39,834 nucleotides of DNA from the IMG/VR virus record IMGVR_UViG_3300045973_000143, positions 1 to 39,834 of that record; one strand, 5' to 3'. Of this stretch, positions 23,527 to 30,200 are shown in pieces. Each line of letters begins with the position of its first letter. Positions within the stretch are counted from its first letter, which is position 1. Origin of the DNA: a virus. The position numbers were made by a program, and so were the translations under genes. The notes under the pieces are model-generated. The model was not told the DNA's origin. It was given only the letters and a program-made list of their open reading frames with translations, and ran no database searches.

Positions 23527-24177
23527 ATGGCAACAACAAACGATTTCATTCCTTTTGCCATCGGCAGCGGGGCAAACGTTGAAACGCAAGCGGCATGGGC
23601 TGCCGAGGCAACGCTTCTGGCAAACGGGTTCCAGTCCGGCGTCGCGCCGTCGGCCAAGTTCAACAAGGCATTGCGGCAGAGTTCCATCATGGCCGCCGTG
23701 TTGGCTCAGTTCATTGCCGACGAGTCAGGTCAAAATTCGGTCGATGATGGAACGTTGGCAACGCTGATCGCAAATATGAAGGCTGGCGTCAATGCGATGA
23801 TTGCCGCCGGATCGGCGACCCCGTTTGCATCCAATACCGAAGCTCAAGCACTGACGTCAACCACGAAGGCCATCAGCCCATCGACGCTAGCTCAGGCCTT
23901 CAAAGGCTCAAATCAGTCCCTCGCCGCCAATGGTTATCAAATTCTCCCCGGCGGAACAATCATCCAGTACGGGTCAGGCGTTGCCGCAGGCGTAACCGCG
24001 ACTATCACGCTCCCGCTGACCTTCCCGACTGCCTGCCGGTCTGTTTTGCTGACCACCTACAACAACAATGGCAGCGTTGATGACATTTGCGAACTGATCT
24101 CCATGTCTGCCGCGTCTTTTGTGGCGTTCTGTAAATATACGCCGGGTAATTTCTCCTGGCTCGCAATCGGTTACTAA
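23527..24177 (+). CDS. Tail fibre protein with gp53-like C-terminal domain
   Basis: The 216-residue product has a conserved N-terminal helix region (FIPFAIGSGANVETQAAWA, then SAKFNKALRQSSIMAAVLAQ) that binds the baseplate, a short linker, and a C-terminal receptor-binding type domain beginning YQILPGGTIIQYGSG and including LPLTFPTACRSVLLT. This C-terminal pattern is shared by many prophage tail fibres. It is short for a fibre, so receptor recognition may be shared with the SGNH protein downstream. AAGGGGGC precedes the ATG. Confidence 0.82.
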   Translation: MATTNDFIPFAIGSGANVETQAAWAAEATLLANGFQSGVAPSAKFNKALRQSSIMAAVLAQFIADESGQNSVDDGTLATLIANMKAGVNAMIAAGSATPFASNTEAQALTSTTKAISPSTLAQAFKGSNQSLAANGYQILPGGTIIQYGSGVAAGVTATITLPLTFPTACRSVLLTTYNNNGSVDDICELISMSAASFVAFCKYTPGNFSWLAIGY

Positions 24178-24186
24178 GGGGGAAGC

Positions 24187-24516
24187 ATGCTCTATTCAAA
24201 ATCAACAGGTGGCTTCTATTTGGCCGATGTTCATGCAGACATTCCGGCTGATGCGGTTGAAATCACGGAAGCCGAACACGCTGCGCTGTTTGCTGGCCAG
24301 TCAGAAGGCAAGCGAATCGTTGCCGACGCAAACGGCAATCCCGTTCTCCAGGATGCGCCGCGGCCCACGCCGAATCAGATCATTCTCGGGCAGATCGCCG
24401 CACTTGAGGCCACGGTGACACCGCGCCGAATCCGCGAGGCTGTGCTGGGCACCGACAACAGATGGCTGGCCGACATCAATGGCCAGATTGCAACGCTGAG
24501 GGCAAAGCTGTCATGA
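24187..24516 (+). CDS. Tail fibre assembly-like protein
   Basis: A 109-residue protein reading MLYSKSTGGFYLADVHADIP, then AVEITEAEHAALFAGQSEGK and IVADANGNPVLQD, followed by a helical C-terminus. The pattern matches short tail fibre assembly chaperone proteins encoded directly after fibre genes. It is preceded by AAGGGGGAAG and overlaps the next start as ATGA. Confidence 0.72.
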   Translation: MLYSKSTGGFYLADVHADIPADAVEITEAEHAALFAGQSEGKRIVADANGNPVLQDAPRPTPNQIILGQIAALEATVTPRRIREAVLGTDNRWLADINGQIATLRAKLS

Positions 24517-25532
24517 CCATGCACGCATTCGGGGACTCAATCACGGCAGGGGCCGGCGCATCGTCGCCGGCGAACAGCTACATTGGCAAGCTCAACGCTT
24601 CCCTAGGTATCACAATCGACAACGCGGCGGTATCGACCAGCATGGTCATGGATCAGACGCCATCGCTCTATGCTCGGACTATCTCGCCCGGGGACAAATC
24701 GATTGTGATGCTCGGTACGAACGATCAAGCAAAGTACGATTCTGATCCATCCAAGCGCGGTTATTACATCGACGGTCTTCGGGCCTTCTGCGCTCGGCTA
24801 GGATCGGTAACAACGCCCATAAATCCAAGCACGGCCCAGCTTGGCGGCGCATGGTCGAATGGCTACGCCTTCGGTTGCTACGCCACAAGCGCGCCAGGTG
24901 CAAGCGCCGCATTTACCGTCACCGGGGATACGATCATCCTCGGGATGCTGCGCCAATACAACAACTCGGCGACGTTCAGCGTGATGATCGACGGGGTTGC
25001 CAAGGGAACGTTTTCGGTCGGCGGCGACGTTCGCACGATTCTGGGTGCCGCTTATGGCGCGATGGACTTGGCCTTCCCAGGACTTGGCGCAGGATCGCAC
25101 ATGGTAGAGATCAGCGTTATATCGGCTAATGCCGCAAACGTTGTTTTCCTGCAATGGTTCTCCGGTTGCGTTCCGAATGGCGGGCAGGTAGTGCTTGGCA
25201 ATATTCCCCATGCGCTGGCCTACACCTACGGTGGATCTGCCGCCAATGTGGATGCCTACAATTCATCAATTCTTGCGCTATCGCAGGAAATGGCTGGTTA
25301 CGGTCTGAACGTCAGCCTGGTTGATGTTTGCGGGGCTCTCGTCCCATTGGACATGCACGACAACGTGCATCCTGCGGATTCTGGGCACTCGAAGATTTTC
25401 AACCTCTTTTACACCGCGTTGGCTGGTGTCGTTGCGCCTCCGACCATGACTCCGGCCCAAGTCTATTTTGGCAGTGACGGCTTTCCATACATCGACGTCG
25501 CCGGCGTGCTCAAGAAGCTCGTCACGGCCTGA
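24513..25532 (+). CDS. SGNH/GDSL hydrolase of the tail region
   Basis: ATG 24513, overlapping the preceding stop, gives 339 residues. The SGNH blocks are clear: GDSITAG with catalytic Ser9, VMLGTND (65-71), and DNVHP near residue 290 giving the Asp-x-x-His pair. The middle (about 110-230) holds a beta insertion. The protein ends with a short YFGSDGFPYIDVAG element like the anchor or trimerisation modules of other virion proteins. It lies where receptor-binding enzymes usually sit, so it may de-esterify surface polysaccharide during adsorption. It is the second SGNH protein in this phage. Confidence 0.8.
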   Translation: MTMHAFGDSITAGAGASSPANSYIGKLNASLGITIDNAAVSTSMVMDQTPSLYARTISPGDKSIVMLGTNDQAKYDSDPSKRGYYIDGLRAFCARLGSVTTPINPSTAQLGGAWSNGYAFGCYATSAPGASAAFTVTGDTIILGMLRQYNNSATFSVMIDGVAKGTFSVGGDVRTILGAAYGAMDLAFPGLGAGSHMVEISVISANAANVVFLQWFSGCVPNGGQVVLGNIPHALAYTYGGSAANVDAYNSSILALSQEMAGYGLNVSLVDVCGALVPLDMHDNVHPADSGHSKIFNLFYTALAGVVAPPTMTPAQVYFGSDGFPYIDVAGVLKKLVTA

Positions 25533-25548
25533 CCGAGACAAAACCATT

Positions 25549-25572
25549 AAAGCCGCCTTCGGGCGGTTTTTT
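25549..25572 (+). terminator. Intrinsic terminator after tail genes
   Basis: AAAGCCGCC, loop TTCG, GGCGGTTTT with a run of six T gives a 9-bp stem including one G-U pair. It separates structural genes from the lysis cassette, which would need read-through or its own promoter. Confidence 0.82.
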
Positions 25573-25591
25573 CATTTCAGGGAAAGAAAAC

Positions 25592-25969
25592 ATGGCAGAA
25601 CCAACTGCAACCAGTGCCGGAATCAGCTTAACGGTGCTGTCCGTGGCGCTATTCGGCCCGATGGCTGGTCCCTATGCGCTGATCGCATTCGCGGCTCTGG
25701 CTGGCGCGCTTTGGCCTCTGTCGGCATCTGAGACAACGACCAACGCGGCCGGAGCGTGGCTTCTTCTGCGCTGCACGCTGACAGCCGTGGTCCTGACCTT
25801 CTTCATTGCCAACATCGCAGACCGCATGTGGGGATTTCCAGTCAATGAGTCATTGGCCCCGGTGGCTTTGCTGATTGGCGCCCTTGGCAATGGCTGGCGC
25901 CCGGTGTTCGACGCATTCGGCCTTGCTCTGTCGGCCATCCTTGGACGGTTCAGCGAGGGCAAAAAATGA
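25592..25969 (+). CDS. Putative holin (three transmembrane segments)
   Basis: The 125-residue product is hydrophobic with about three membrane spans (roughly 15-42, 53-75 and 88-112) and a charged C-terminus RFSEGKK, fitting a class I holin by layout. It is the first gene of the lysis cassette and is preceded by GGAAAGAAAAC. Holins form lesions in the inner membrane that let endolysin reach the wall at a set time. No family motif is diagnostic, so the assignment rests on topology and position. Confidence 0.65.
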   Translation: MAEPTATSAGISLTVLSVALFGPMAGPYALIAFAALAGALWPLSASETTTNAAGAWLLLRCTLTAVVLTFFIANIADRMWGFPVNESLAPVALLIGALGNGWRPVFDAFGLALSAILGRFSEGKK

Positions 25970-26334
25970 ACCATGTCGTCATTCTGATTTTGCACGAAAC
26001 CCTGTGCGCGGCCATTTTCTTCTCGGTGTTCTGCCGGTCAGTCAAGAGCAGCGCAAAGGTCCGCGCCGATGTTCGGCTGGCCTTCGTCATGCTTGGCACC
26101 GTCGCATGCGCTGGAATGGCCGCGCCGTTGGTCTGGGGTCTTATCCCTGACCTGTTCGTGCTTTCGCTTCTGGCGTCGATAGCGGCGGTCCAGATCGCTA
26201 CATCACGCCATTGGGCCGATGGCGTTCCCCAGGGCTACTACCGGCCCGAGTTTGTTCCCCGGTTGCGCCGGGCGACTGACTACCTAGAGACAGATCGAAG
26301 GGATTTTCATGACCACGCAAATATCACTCGATGA
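25966..26334 (+). CDS. Small membrane protein of the lysis cassette
   Basis: A 122-residue protein overlapping the putative holin by four bases, with three predicted membrane segments (about 4-20, 38-60 and 64-82) and a hydrophilic C-terminal 40 residues containing ADGVPQGYYRPEF. It resembles small holin-associated proteins found second in lysis cassettes of proteobacterial phages. It could be a second holin, an antiholin or a regulator. It overlaps the endolysin start by 26 bases. Confidence 0.6.
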   Translation: MNHVVILILHETLCAAIFFSVFCRSVKSSAKVRADVRLAFVMLGTVACAGMAAPLVWGLIPDLFVLSLLASIAAVQIATSRHWADGVPQGYYRPEFVPRLRRATDYLETDRRDFHDHANITR

Positions 26335-26734
26335 TTACTGGATGGGCCGCGACAAGGAATATGCCTCGTCGCTGACCGATGCCATCCGGTTCAACGCGGA
26401 AAACACGGTTTCGCTCGTCAATCGCCTTCTGTTCTCGGCGACGAAGGCCGGCGTCCTGCTTGTGGCCGGCAAGAATAACAGCCTGGTCAATTCCGGCTGG
26501 CGACCTCCTGCGGTTAATGCGGCCACGCCGAATGCTGCGGCCAGATCGCGCCACATGACCGGGCAAGCCTGCGACATTCACGACCCGAGCGGAACGCTCG
26601 ACAATTGGTGCATGGCAAACCTTCCGGAGCTTGCGAAGGTTGGGCTGTGGCTTGAGCACCCGAAGTCGACGCCGGGCTGGTGCCACCTTCAGACAATCCC
26701 GCCGAAATCTGGCAACAGGGTATTCATGCCATGA
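26309..26734 (+). CDS. Endolysin, peptidase M15 type (L-Ala-D-Glu/D-Ala-D-Ala peptidase-like)
   Basis: The 141-residue product carries the M15 zinc-peptidase motif SRHMTGQACD (80-89) with His82 and Asp89, followed by WLEHP (Glu116) and GWCHLQ (His126), giving the zinc ligands and catalytic acid. Enzymes of this type cut peptide cross-links in peptidoglycan. No signal peptide is present, so it depends on the holin for access. It lies in the standard order holin, endolysin, spanins. Its stop overlaps the Rz start. Confidence 0.85.
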   Translation: MTTQISLDDYWMGRDKEYASSLTDAIRFNAENTVSLVNRLLFSATKAGVLLVAGKNNSLVNSGWRPPAVNAATPNAAARSRHMTGQACDIHDPSGTLDNWCMANLPELAKVGLWLEHPKSTPGWCHLQTIPPKSGNRVFMP

Positions 26735-27213
26735 ACCCGCTGCAATTGATACCGGCCCAATACCGGATCGCCATCGAGGCTATCGCCGTCGCGTTGATCA
26801 TTGGCGCAATCTACGCCACCGGTCATTCGCACGGCTCCGACTCGGTGCAAGCAAAGTGGGACGCTGCAAAAACGCAGCAACTCGCCGCCCAGGTCGTCGC
26901 CGATCAGCAAGCGCGTCAGCGCGAACAGTCGATGATCAAACAACTTCAGAAAGCCGAATATGACGCCGCTCAACGTGAAACCGCGCTCCATGCTGCTGCA
27001 TCTTATGCTACCGCTGCTGCTGGCAGCCTGCGCAACGACATCGCCGCCATCCGTGGTCGAGTGTCCGCAGATACCGCAGAAACCTGCCATGCGACAGCCG
27101 ACACCGCCCTTGCCGTATTCGGCGAGTGCGCGATTGCAATTGCAGACTTGGCAGTCAAAGCTGATGAGCACTCAAACGATGCATTGACGTGCCAAGATGC
27201 ATGGCCTAAATAG
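26731..27213 (+). CDS. i-spanin (Rz-like)
   Basis: ATG 26731, overlapping the endolysin stop as ATGA, gives 160 residues. It has one N-terminal membrane segment (about 12-30, IAIEAIAVALIIGAIYATG), then a long coiled-coil region rich in Gln/Ala/Lys, and a short Cys-containing C-terminus. That is the layout of Rz inner-membrane spanins, which pair with an outer-membrane lipoprotein to fuse the membranes. An Rz1 gene lies wholly within it. Confidence 0.82.
   Translation: MNPLQLIPAQYRIAIEAIAVALIIGAIYATGHSHGSDSVQAKWDAAKTQQLAAQVVADQQARQREQSMIKQLQKAEYDAAQRETALHAAASYATAAAGSLRNDIAAIRGRVSADTAETCHATADTALAVFGECAIAIADLAVKADEHSNDALTCQDAWPK
26960..27187 (+). CDS. o-spanin lipoprotein (Rz1-like), nested in Rz
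   Basis: In the next frame within the Rz gene, a 75-residue protein has a signal sequence and lipobox (LPLLLAAC, Cys24), then a Pro-rich mature part (SPPSVVECPQIPQKP, and PTPPLPYS). This is the classic Rz1 build. The start could be ATG 26960 or the second ATG at 26990, which gives a more usual signal peptide. The pair Rz/Rz1 is complete, so outer-membrane disruption is provided. Confidence 0.85.
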   Translation: MTPLNVKPRSMLLHLMLPLLLAACATTSPPSVVECPQIPQKPAMRQPTPPLPYSASARLQLQTWQSKLMSTQTMH

Positions 27214-27715
27214 TGCATCCCTCATGCATTGAGCGCTTAGCTTTAAGGTAGGCATCATGGGCTTCTTCTGCGTTTGAGAAGTAGCCAAGGTGGATCGATT
27301 TTTCGTTGTGGCAGATCGCGGCAAAAAATGGCTTTGCAAGATCGCGCCTTACCCTTGATACGCCAAGGGGCAGCCCAGACTGCTTGCCATGGATTGGGCT
27401 GCGCTTATTTTGCGAGTTTATTAGCCTCGTCGCGTCACGAAGGTTGCTGATCCTATTGTCTTGTCTGTTTCCGTTGATGTGGTCGATGTCGCCTTTTGGC
27501 CATTCGAATTTCGTATACAGCCAAGCCAATCTATGGGCCGTGTGATGGTATCCATCAACATAGATCGCAATATATCCGGCGACAGTTTTTGTTCCTGCGT
27601 GGACAAGTGAATTTGGCCTTCTGCGGCTATTGATTCGCCGAAAAAATTCACCGGTTTTCGGGTCGTAGTGGAGAACTTGGTGAAGCCTCTCCGGGGTAAG
27701 ATTTCGTTTGCTCAT
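27206..27715 (-). CDS. HNH homing-type endonuclease with AP2 domain
   Basis: The 169-residue product has an HNH centre: AHRLAWLY (60-67), DIDHINGN (76-83), DNRISNLR (86-93), followed by a C-terminal AP2-type DNA-binding domain (about 115-160; GVSRVRRDLAKPFFAAI and IHLGYFSNAEEAHDAYL). Such free-standing enzymes cut intronless alleles and spread themselves. It lies on the strand opposite to the lysis genes, its end overlapping Rz by eight bases, and is AT-richer than its surroundings, which suggests independent acquisition. No intron is apparent. Confidence 0.88.
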   Translation of the reverse strand: MSKRNLTPERLHQVLHYDPKTGEFFRRINSRRRPNSLVHAGTKTVAGYIAIYVDGYHHTAHRLAWLYTKFEWPKGDIDHINGNRQDNRISNLRDATRLINSQNKRSPIHGKQSGLPLGVSRVRRDLAKPFFAAICHNEKSIHLGYFSNAEEAHDAYLKAKRSMHEGCTI

Positions 27716-27751
27716 GGCTTTCGTTCCTCATAAACGACTGCTTGGGAAGTG

Positions 27752-27779
27752 ACGCCTCATGCCTGCAAGCATGGGGCGT
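27752..27779. other. 11-bp stem hairpin between divergent genes
   Basis: ACGCCTCATGC (27752-27762) pairs with GCATGGGGCGT (27769-27779), one G-T pair, across loop CTGCAA. No T-run follows on either strand, so it is not a simple terminator; it may be a protein site. A TATACT box lies just downstream (27788-27793) on the plus strand without a convincing -35. Confidence 0.35.
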
Positions 27780-27838
27780 TGCGTCATTATACTGTTAGGA
27801 AACACAGTGCATAAATACAATTTTGCAGCGGCTGACCA

Positions 27839-28102
27839 ATGCTACAGCGAGCGACAAACCCTGATGGATGCGTGGCCAAAATGACCGATCCCGTTCCTTT
27901 CGCCGCTAAAAATTACCAACTAGCCGACTACTTCGCCAAGCAATGCAAGGAAGGGCGGGGCAACGGGTATGCATTTCTCGACCAGCGCGGCCTTGCTTTT
28001 CTTCAGCCAAAGCATCACGGCCAGATAGCGCTAGGGATTCCCCCGGAAGGGGAAACCCACGATGCCAAGACCGGGCGCGTTTTCCTGCAGGCTAAGTACT
28101 AG
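27839..28102 (+). CDS. Hypothetical protein
   Basis: An 87-residue frame on the plus strand between the endonuclease and the ribbon-helix-helix gene. It may start at 27839 or at ATG 27881; neither has a strong ribosome binding site. The product contains NYQLADYFAKQCKEGRGNGY and a small, mostly polar C-terminus; nothing identifies a function. It ends 11 bases into the convergent gene. Its isolated position among lysogeny-type genes would suit a lysogenic-conversion gene, but that is conjecture. Confidence 0.45.
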   Translation: MLQRATNPDGCVAKMTDPVPFAAKNYQLADYFAKQCKEGRGNGYAFLDQRGLAFLQPKHHGQIALGIPPEGETHDAKTGRVFLQAKY

Positions 28103-28460
28103 ATGCAGCTTTGAGCGCCTTGCGGATGCCTTCGCTGACATTTCCATTGCCAAGGCGTGTGGCGATGGCGATGCTTTCGGCGTCCAGATAGGTGTTCACC
28201 TTCTTTCCGCCGGCCATCTCAGACGGTCGTCCAGCAGTTCCAAGGGCAGCGGCAACCTTGCGGCCATCCAGGGAGCGAATCACGGACGCATTGACTTGGA
28301 CATAGGCGCCGGTCGCTTCGATGCGCACCAGGGCGCCGGTGTCAGACTCGTCTCGCGTGACAGTGCCAAGGGGCGTTGAGTTAACTGGAAGCGTGTTGGT
28401 ATAGAGCCGCCAGTTACCGTCTGTATTGACGGCAAGGCGGCCACGATTGTCGTGTGTCAT
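28092..28460 (-). CDS. Ribbon-helix-helix-type regulatory protein
   Basis: ATG at 28460 (AAGGA upstream) gives 122 residues. The C-terminal part (about 88-120) reads KVNTYLDAESIAIATRLG then NVSEGIRKALKAA, the strand-helix-helix pattern of Arc/CopG-type repressors, preceded by a beta-rich N-terminal domain. It is the second gene of a two-gene minus-strand unit whose promoter contains paired operator repeats, making it the natural candidate repressor of that promoter. The target is inferred. Confidence 0.65.
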   Translation of the reverse strand: MTHDNRGRLAVNTDGNWRLYTNTLPVNSTPLGTVTRDESDTGALVRIEATGAYVQVNASVIRSLDGRKVAAALGTAGRPSEMAGGKKVNTYLDAESIAIATRLGNGNVSEGIRKALKAASST

Positions 28461-28473
28461 GGCCGCTATCCTT

Positions 28474-28728
28474 TTACTTGGTTGCGAATTCGCGCTTGGC
28501 GGTGAGATAGGCCGAGAACTGCTCTGCACTCACGGTATAGACCGGGCAGTCTTTTTCGTTAATGCGCTTGATTCCGAGGTCGGCGAACTGCATCCAGCTC
28601 GGGCCAAAGGCCGGCATGATGCTGTCGATGTTGCTCATGCCGCGAATGCGCATTTCTGAGGTGGTGACTTCAGCTTGGCGGGCGGAAACCATATCCAGCG
28701 TCTTGGTCAGCTTTTCGATGTTGCTCAT
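28474..28728 (-). CDS. Hypothetical partner of the ribbon-helix-helix gene
   Basis: ATG 28728, preceded by AGGAGAAAC, gives 84 residues; longer upstream frame crosses the promoter and is rejected. The sequence is helical with MSNIEKLTKTLDMVSARQ and a middle RGMSNIDSIMPAFGP; the short MSNI motif occurs twice. It is first in a two-gene minus-strand unit ending in the ribbon-helix-helix gene. A role with it as a toxin-antitoxin-like or regulatory pair is possible but not shown. Confidence 0.55.
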   Translation of the reverse strand: MSNIEKLTKTLDMVSARQAEVTTSEMRIRGMSNIDSIMPAFGPSWMQFADLGIKRINEKDCPVYTVSAEQFSAYLTAKREFATK

Positions 28729-28794
28729 TTTGTTTCTCCTACCCCTGATTCCCCGAGGTGCGGCTGGTTGGCGTTGTTGCCTTCCATGAGTTCT

Positions 28795-28822
28795 ATTATA
28801 TACGCACAAAATTAGATTGCAA
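28795..28822 (-). promoter_or_regulatory. Strong minus-strand promoter
   Basis: On the minus strand TTGCAA (28822-28817) and a perfect TATAAT (28800-28795) are 16 bases apart. It would drive the two-gene unit 28728-28092. Operator-like repeats overlie the spacer and the upstream side. Confidence 0.75.
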
Positions 28823-28842
28823 GTGTTTTGTACGCACAAAAC
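28795..28842. promoter_or_regulatory. Paired operators (TACGCACAAAA), 30 bp apart
   Basis: TACGCACAAAA occurs at 28801 and 28831, exactly 30 bp apart (about three helical turns). The second is the right half of a perfect 18-bp palindrome, GTTTTGTACGCACAAAAC (28825-28842). The first lies in the promoter spacer, flanked by a weaker left half (28795-28801). This is the layout for cooperative repressor binding. Confidence 0.65.
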
Positions 28843-28863
28843 TAAATATTTTTAGGAGCCATC

Positions 28864-29004
28864 ATGGACGCACAAATCATCAGCCTGGCGAAGTGGAAAG
28901 CTGCACATCCGCCAATTCTGGTTTGTTGGCAGCACGGCCTGCAGGCTTGGCTGGCGTGGCATGATCTGCTGATTAAGCTGTCGTTCCCTCTGCGCCGCCT
29001 TTAG
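28864..29004 (+). CDS. Divergent 46-residue micro-ORF
   Basis: ATG 28864 is preceded by AGGAG at 28854-28858. The product starts MDAQIISLAKWKAAHPP and is Trp- and Leu-rich (CWQHGLQAWLAWHD, then LLIKLSFPLRRL), suggesting an amphipathic or membrane-associated peptide. It diverges from the ribbon-helix-helix unit and begins 22 bases after the operator palindrome. Its last 32 bases overlap the 3' end of the integrase gene. Its function is unknown. Confidence 0.5.
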   Translation: MDAQIISLAKWKAAHPPILVCWQHGLQAWLAWHDLLIKLSFPLRRL

Positions 29005-30199
29005 CCGACAGCCCATCAATCCAGTCTGCCCACGCCTGCATCATTTCCCGGCGCTCTGCCAAGTAGTAGGCGTGGTTATAGGCTGCCTTCACCTTGTTCC
29101 GCTCGGCGTGCGCGAGTTGTTTCTCGATCACCTCGGGCCGGTACCCAAGTTCGTGCAGCATGGTCGACGCCGTCGTGCGAAAGCCGTGGCCGCTGAACTG
29201 CCCAAGGTAGCCAAGGCGCTCAAGCACTCGATTGATCGTCGTTGCCGTCATGCACGATTTCGGGGTCCGCAAGTTCGGAAATAGGAATGGGCGGCCCCCT
29301 GAAATTGTGTGCAATTCTCTCAACAGCGCCACCGCCTGGCGCGACAGCGGAACAATATGAACCTCCCCGGGCTTCATGTGTTTCGCCATCTTCATTCTGA
29401 TCGCCGGGACGCGCCATTCAGCCGCGTCCAGATCAAACTCTATCCACTCAGCAAGCCGCAGCTCCTGCGTTCGCACGAACGTCAGCAGCATCAGGCGGAT
29501 AGATATTTTCGTTCCCAAATAACCGCCGTACCCGTCCAGCTTCTTGATGAACACCGGTATTTCGTCCTTCGATAGGGGCGGATTGTGCCGCACTGGCTTT
29601 CGCTTCAATGCGCCTGACAGTACCGCAGCCGGATCACCGTCAGCCCGATCGGTTGAAACCGCGTACCGGAAAACCTGACCGGACCATTGCCGAATCAGGA
29701 CCGCAATGCTGGATGCTCCCCGCTTGTCGACCTTGCGGATAATGCCCAGCAAGTGCGCAGCCTTCACGCTCCGTATCGGGAAAGCCCCGATGGTCGGGAA
29801 AACATCCTTTTCAAGATTGTCCTCGACCTGCTTGGCGTAGCGCTCCGACCAGTGCTTCTTGTTTTCCTCGATCCACTCGCGGGCGATCAGCTCGAATGTG
29901 GTGGCGTTTTCATCCGACTGGCTCAAGCGCTCGGCTTTCTTGACCTCTGTCGGGTTCAGGCCTTGTTTGACCTGATCGCGTGCCCACTCTCTGGCCTTGC
30001 GTGCATCAGACAGGGAAACGTCCGGATATTCCCCGATAGTGTAGAGGCCGTCTTTGCCGTCAGCCTTCCAATACCGGTACCGCCAGAACTTCGAGCCTGA
30101 CGGGCGTATTTCTAGGAACAGCCCCTGCCCGTCTTGAAGCTTGTACGGATTCGCTAGGGGCTTGGCGTTGCGGAGCTTTGTGTCTGTGAGGGCTGGCAT
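28973..30199 (-). CDS. int: P4-type tyrosine integrase
   Basis: The 408-residue product has the N-terminal arm-binding DUF4102 domain (about 1-90; MPALTDTKLRNAKP, LFLEIRPSGSKFWRYRY), a core-binding SAM-like domain (about 100-190), and a catalytic domain with Arg243 (RTQELRLAEW), Lys270 region, His338 and Arg341 (GHGFRTTAS), His364 and nucleophile Tyr374 (KAAYNHAYY). It catalyses site-specific insertion and excision. Repeated ATCCGGT sites lie directly upstream, including one touching the start codon, so it may control its own expression. No good ribosome binding site is seen. Confidence 0.93.
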   Translation of the reverse strand: MPALTDTKLRNAKPLANPYKLQDGQGLFLEIRPSGSKFWRYRYWKADGKDGLYTIGEYPDVSLSDARKAREWARDQVKQGLNPTEVKKAERLSQSDENATTFELIAREWIEENKKHWSERYAKQVEDNLEKDVFPTIGAFPIRSVKAAHLLGIIRKVDKRGASSIAVLIRQWSGQVFRYAVSTDRADGDPAAVLSGALKRKPVRHNPPLSKDEIPVFIKKLDGYGGYLGTKISIRLMLLTFVRTQELRLAEWIEFDLDAAEWRVPAIRMKMAKHMKPGEVHIVPLSRQAVALLRELHTISGGRPFLFPNLRTPKSCMTATTINRVLERLGYLGQFSGHGFRTTASTMLHELGYRPEVIEKQLAHAERNKVKAAYNHAYYLAERREMMQAWADWIDGLSAKGGAEGTTA

Positions 30200-30200
30200 G

